From positions 1 to 11,352 of the forward strand of contig CAZMVU010000162.1 in the NCBI GenBank assembly GCA_964569295.1: a DNA stretch of 11,352 nt, read 5' to 3'. The first letter of the stretch is position 1, and every line of letters starts with the position of its first letter. Shown here piece by piece: positions 8,362 through 11,352 of this stretch. The notes below the pieces were generated by a model. That model made no database searches. It saw nothing but the letters and a program-made list of their open reading frames with translations, and had not been told where the DNA came from. The DNA is from CAZMVU01 sp964569295. GTDB lineage: Bacteria; Hydrogenedentota; Hydrogenedentia; Hydrogenedentales; JAGMZX01. Both the position numbers and the translations under genes were made by a program.

Positions 8362-10593
8362 TTACGAATTGCCGCGGAGCACGGACACACTGTTGTCGTC
8401 GCGGTTGGCCACAATAATCTCCGGATGGTGGTCGCCGTTGAGGTCAGCGACAACGCCGCCGATAGGCCGCACGCCCACAGGAAACAGCATGAACCCTTCG
8501 AAGCGCAAGTCCCCCTTGCCCATACGGATACTTATAGAGTTTTGACTATTCGTGGTTACAATATCACTGTACATATCATTGTCAATGTCGCCCACCATCA
8601 CGGATCCCGGCGAATGGCCGACCTGGAGTCCCTCGCCCTTCATGAGCCGGCCGGCGCCGCGTCCGCGCAACAGGTTCACCGTATTGCGGCCTGCATGCGC
8701 GGTGAGTACGTCGGGGTTGCCGTCGTTGTTGAGGTCCGCCACCAACAGGCCGTTGGGCGCTGGGGAAACGGTATACGGACCGCTGGCCCCACGCCTGGCG
8801 AGCGCGCCGTCGCCCGTGCCGAAAAGCGTGCGCACCTGCGGGCTCTGTGAATCGGCATTCGGGTCATTCGCGTCGAAGCCGTTCGCGAGCACGACATCCG
8901 CATTACCGTCACCATCCATGTCTGACGCGGACACGCCGAGCGGGAAATTGCGTGCGGAGAATTCCGTGGCGGCGCCAAGCGCGCCCGTACCATCGCCGAG
9001 CAGCACAGCCACGACATCTTGCCGGGCGTTGCCCACGGCCACATCGAGGTTGCCGTCGTTGTCGAAGTCTGCCAGCGTCACCGAACGCAGTTCGCTGCCG
9101 CCGCCGCCCGCCAGAGCCGAGGCACGCCGGGCATTTTGGAATGTGCCGTCGCCCCGGCCCAAATAGACGGCTACCTGCCCGCCGAAGAGGTCCGTGGCCA
9201 CTATATCGGTGTGGTTGTTATTATTGAGGTCGCCCAGGGCAAGCGCCCGGGGAACGCCGGTAAAAGAAAGCGCCGCTTCCGGCGCAAGCCTTGCTGCACC
9301 GTCGCCCAGCAGCACGGAAATATCCCCCGTTTCCAGGTTGGTAACCGCCAGATCCACCATGCCGTCTTCGTTGAAGTCGCCGGCCTCAATGGCACGCGGC
9401 CGCCCCCCCACCCGGAAGCGCTCGTCCGTTTCGAAGGAGCCATCGCCCCGCCCCAACAACAGCGAAATGTTGTCGCCCGTACTGTTCGCCACGATAAGGT
9501 CCGGTTGGGAATCGCCGCGTATGTCCGCCGCCGCCACATCGATGCTTCCCTTGCCCGCACCAAATACCCGCGCGGAACCGAGGCCGCCCGCCCCATCGCC
9601 CGCCAACACCGCCACCGCACCGCGTGTTTGCGAGGTCTCGGCACTGAACAGGACGCAGGCCACATCGTCCACGCCATCGCTGTCGAAATCGGCCACGGCA
9701 AGCCGGGTTGGCAGATCGTCCAAGGGCACATGCACCGCCGGGTCGAACGTGCCACCGGCCGCGCCAGGCAAGAGCGACAACGACCCCGCCCCTGTGTTCG
9801 ACACAACCAGATCGGGCAAGGCATTGTGATCGAGGTCTATGGGTGCAATGGCGCGGGGGTTCGTGTCCACCGGGACATTCACAGCGGGGTCATAAGCGCC
9901 GTCGTCATTGCTGCGAAACACACTGAGATCATTGCTGTCGCGGTTGGCGGTTACAATGTCCGGGCGGCCGTCGGCGTTGAGGTCCAGCAGCAGCACGTAG
10001 CGGGGCCCATCGCCTGCGGCGAGATCATCCCAATACATAAAGGTGCCGTCGCCGTTACCCAAAAACACCGAGACCGTGTTCGTGCCGGCATTCGCCGTGA
10101 CCAGATCCACTGTGCCGTCGCCATCGAGGTCTGCCGCTGCAATATGCCGGATATCCGGCTCCGCCACCGGCGCGGCAATACGCGCCTCGTCTCCATAGTC
10201 GCCCTCACCCAGGTTCAGCAGGACCGACAAATCGCCCGAATCGTTGTTGGCCACCGCTGCGTCCGGGGCGCCGTCGTTGTTGAAGTCCGCAACGGCCAAC
10301 GCCAGCGGCCCCGGCCCGGCGGCATATTCCTCGTGTAGCGCGAAACCGCCCGTAGCCGCCTTCCGCAGCACGGAAAGCGTGCCGTCTGCTTCGTTCACGG
10401 CAAGTACATCGGGCAGTCCGTCACTGTTCACATCGGCAATAGCGAGCGCCAAAGGTTGAGCGCCCACCGGATAGACAAGTTGCGCATCCACCACACGATT
10501 CGCTGCATTCGGGTTGGGGTCAGGGCCGGAGTCAATGGGGCAGCCCGCGGCGAGTAATGCCGCCGCACACGCAAGGGCAAAGTATAAACGCAT
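8362..10593 (-). CDS. FG-GAP/VCBS repeat lipoprotein (14 units)
   Basis: This 743-residue exported lipoprotein has a hydrophobic signal with L-A-A-G-C and a lipidated Cys at 18. Almost all of the rest is 14 FG-GAP units, each with a Ca-binding loop of the type DxDxDGxxD followed by strands like VANxxxxxxSVLLGxGDG. The loops start near residues 54, 103, 155, 204, 253, 302, 357, 406, 455, 509, 558, 620, 669 and 717, mostly 49 apart. Nine loops are canonical. Those at 253, 357, 455, 669 and 717 are degenerate. Seven such units usually close one beta-propeller, so 14 would give two. Such proteins serve in adhesion or surface ligand binding, but no enzyme domain is present. I chose ATG 10593, with GGGAG nine bases upstream, because it begins the signal peptide. 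The frame itself stays open to 10797. It follows the PspC gene by 65 bases. Confidence 0.92.
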   Translation of the reverse strand: MRLYFALACAAALLAAGCPIDSGPDPNPNAANRVVDAQLVYPVGAQPLALAIADVNSDGLPDVLAVNEADGTLSVLRKAATGGFALHEEYAAGPGPLALAVADFNNDGAPDAAVANNDSGDLSVLLNLGEGDYGDEARIAAPVAEPDIRHIAAADLDGDGTVDLVTANAGTNTVSVFLGNGDGTFMYWDDLAAGDGPRYVLLLDLNADGRPDIVTANRDSNDLSVFRSNDDGAYDPAVNVPVDTNPRAIAPIDLDHNALPDLVVSNTGAGSLSLLPGAAGGTFDPAVHVPLDDLPTRLAVADFDSDGVDDVACVLFSAETSQTRGAVAVLAGDGAGGLGSARVFGAGKGSIDVAAADIRGDSQPDLIVANSTGDNISLLLGRGDGSFETDERFRVGGRPRAIEAGDFNEDGMVDLAVTNLETGDISVLLGDGAARLAPEAALSFTGVPRALALGDLNNNNHTDIVATDLFGGQVAVYLGRGDGTFQNARRASALAGGGGSELRSVTLADFDNDGNLDVAVGNARQDVVAVLLGDGTGALGAATEFSARNFPLGVSASDMDGDGNADVVLANGFDANDPNADSQSPQVRTLFGTGDGALARRGASGPYTVSPAPNGLLVADLNNDGNPDVLTAHAGRNTVNLLRGRGAGRLMKGEGLQVGHSPGSVMVGDIDNDMYSDIVTTNSQNSISIRMGKGDLRFEGFMLFPVGVRPIGGVVADLNGDHHPEIIVANRDDNSVSVLRGNS

Positions 10594-10658
10594 GGGGAAT
10601 ATCTCCCGGCTCAGTTTACGTGAATCCGCCGCCCCCGGCTGCACCGCCACACAGACAT

Positions 10659-10853
10659 TCAGTCGCTCGGCATAAAAATCCAAAGGACAATGTACACGAG
10701 AATCCCCGGAAAGGCCGCACTCAAGACGGACACCAGGATATACAGTATGCGCACACGCATCGGGGGCCAACCGAGTACCCGCGCAATGCCCGCGCACACA
10801 CCGCCAATCATTCGTTCGCCTCGTGGCCGGGTCAGGCCTTTGTGTTCATTCAT
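10659..10853 (-). CDS. PspC-domain small membrane protein
   Basis: This 64-residue protein consists of little more than a PspC domain: a basic N-terminus, RMIGGVCAGIARVLGW (14-29), RVRILYILVSVLSA (33-46), then a membrane segment ending LVYIVLWIFMPSD. PspC proteins are inner-membrane sensors of envelope stress in the phage-shock response. Many bacteria also have stand-alone short forms of unclear role, and no pspA or pspB lies nearby. I chose ATG 10853 because similarity begins a few residues later. The frame extends to 11093, but without family features. The ATG has no well-placed ribosome site and overlaps the stop of a 12-codon ORF as TGATG, so it may rely on re-initiation. The FG-GAP gene follows 65 bases on. 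Confidence 0.85.
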   Translation of the reverse strand: MNEHKGLTRPRGERMIGGVCAGIARVLGWPPMRVRILYILVSVLSAAFPGILVYIVLWIFMPSD

Positions 10854-10891
10854 CACCGGAGAACCGTCCTTTCCAAGTATTTTACCTTCAT
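10853..10891 (-). CDS. Possible 12-residue leader peptide before the PspC gene
   Basis: A short frame, MKVKYLERTVLR then TGA, starts at ATG 10889-10891 with a strong GGAAGG ribosome site (10898-10903) six bases upstream. Its TGA overlaps the PspC start by one base (TGATG). This arrangement fits a leader whose translation delivers ribosomes to the PspC start. The peptide itself shows no attenuation pattern such as repeated codons for one amino acid. Confidence 0.4.
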   Translation of the reverse strand: MKVKYLERTVLR

Positions 10892-10910
10892 GATACGCCT
10901 TCCGGCCCAC

Positions 10911-10916
10911 AGTATA
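10911..10916 (-). promoter_or_regulatory. Possible -10 box for the PspC unit
   Basis: On the minus strand TATACT (10911-10916) sits just upstream of the leader ORF. It would give a start near 10904, placing the GGAAGG site almost at the 5' end. I see no good -35 hexamer at the usual distance, so an activator or another sigma factor would be needed. Confidence 0.3.
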
Positions 10917-11053
10917 ACAAAGACCGGCTGCCCGAGTACGCGCACGCCCGCCCGGATAACACTCGCGGGTTTGTAACTCTTTCGTGCCGCTGGCTGTAAT
11001 TCTGCTGCCGCTGTTCTGAGTTTTTCGTAATTCTTCAGCCGTATGCCGCAAGG

Positions 11054-11078
11054 GGGCGTACTTGCTTCGCCCATGTGT
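11054..11078. repeat. Direct repeat R1, copy 1
   Basis: This 25-base sequence matches 11248-11272 at all but one base. It can form a small hairpin, GGGCG with CGCCC around a nine-base loop. It lies in non-coding DNA to the right of the PspC gene. Confidence 0.7.
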
Positions 11079-11129
11079 TCCGGGACAGCGCATACATCGT
11101 GACGCATAGCGATAACGGGTGGACCAAAA

Positions 11130-11156
11130 CCGCTCCCCGCACCGATACCGGAGCGG
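11130..11156 (-). terminator. Inverted repeat, possible leftward terminator
   Basis: CCGCTCC (11130-11136) and GGAGCGG (11150-11156) pair perfectly across a 13-base loop. On the minus strand the stem is followed by TTTT and then GG, so it could end a transcript entering from the right, where a gene may lie outside the window. The long loop and short T-run make this uncertain. Confidence 0.35.
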
Positions 11157-11184
11157 CTATGAAGTACGCTGTCTTGGGGTTTTA

Positions 11185-11216
11185 TGTCCAGTTTCGGCTC
11201 GCGGGGACGCTCGCCC
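11185..11216. repeat. Direct repeat R2, copy 1
   Basis: This 32-base unit beginning TGTCCAGTTTCGGCTCGCGG is repeated exactly at 11270-11301, 85 bases on. It contains near-repeated CTCGC and GCTCGCC words around a GGGGAC core, typical of short dispersed intergenic repeats in GC-rich environmental genomes. Confidence 0.75.
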
Positions 11217-11247
11217 TCCCTGGGACCACTGCGTTTTGGGTTGTAGC

Positions 11248-11272
11248 GGGCGTACTTGATTCGCCCATGTGT
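11248..11272. repeat. Direct repeat R1, copy 2
   Basis: This is the second copy of the 25-base R1 unit, differing by one base (A for C in the loop). Here it runs directly into the second R2 copy, so R1 and R2 together form a composite block of about 54 bases. Confidence 0.7.
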
Positions 11273-11301
11273 CCAGTTTCGGCTCGCGGGGACGCTCGCC
11301 C
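11270..11301. repeat. Direct repeat R2, copy 2
   Basis: This is an exact second copy of the 32-base R2 unit, overlapping the end of R1 copy 2 by three bases. The remaining bases to 11352 hold no gene that I can support. Confidence 0.75.
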
Positions 11302-11352
11302 GGATATCTCACCGCCCCTGCGGTTTCGCTCGTTTCGCGGGGAATTGCGGCC

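Noticed and set aside
9019..10338. Plus-strand frame of 439 codons with an internal repeat pattern
   Set aside because: The repeat pattern is the mirror of the FG-GAP units on the minus strand and has no start signal of its own.
11054..11301. CRISPR array
   Set aside because: There are only two copies of each unit, with unequal arrangement and no regular spacers, and no cas gene nearby.

Overview
The window reads as ordinary chromosome from a GC-rich, Gram-negative-type bacterium. All seven well-supported genes, plus a 64-residue PspC protein, lie on the minus strand, so the map reads right to left. The mix suggests an uncultured planctomycete-like or Hydrogenedentota-like lineage: MEP-pathway IspG, lipobox proteins, an FG-GAP repeat lipoprotein, a GT39-type membrane glycosyltransferase, and scattered hairpin repeats between genes. 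No marker gene fixes the taxonomy, so this is a guess.

Right flank (about 10900-11352): non-coding, with two kinds of short direct repeats and an inverted repeat. Then come a possible 12-codon leader ORF, a small PspC-domain membrane protein (10659-10853) and a large secreted lipoprotein made of 14 FG-GAP/VCBS units (8362-10593). A weak intrinsic terminator follows that gene. Immediately beyond it is a near-consensus sigma70 promoter that also points left.

Middle: 7493-8361 has no convincing gene, although it holds that promoter and an RNA-like nested hairpin on the other strand just before a 57-codon ORF. Next is a GTGA-coupled pair: a polytopic GT39-like glycosyltransferase (5600-7492) and a membrane-anchored SGNH/GDSL hydrolase (4245-5603). 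Together they suggest making or modifying a surface glycan or lipid-linked sugar. The next 570 bases hold hairpin repeats and the upstream region of ispG.

Left: ispG (2408-3670), the [4Fe-4S] enzyme of isoprenoid precursor synthesis, is followed by three envelope proteins of unknown role. These are a secreted protein with an acidic tail (1557-2309), a lipoprotein (877-1560) and a short AsmA-like protein (244-867). The first two overlap by ATGA and the last two are 9 bases apart, so the trio looks co-translated. Bases 1-243 carry a REP-like hairpin.

I found no tRNA, rRNA, CRISPR array, intact insertion sequence, or recognisable defence or biosynthetic system. The best leads are the SD-sequestering three-way-junction fold at 7536-7600, the orphan promoter at 8300-8328, the 14-unit lipoprotein and the uncharacterised envelope trio.
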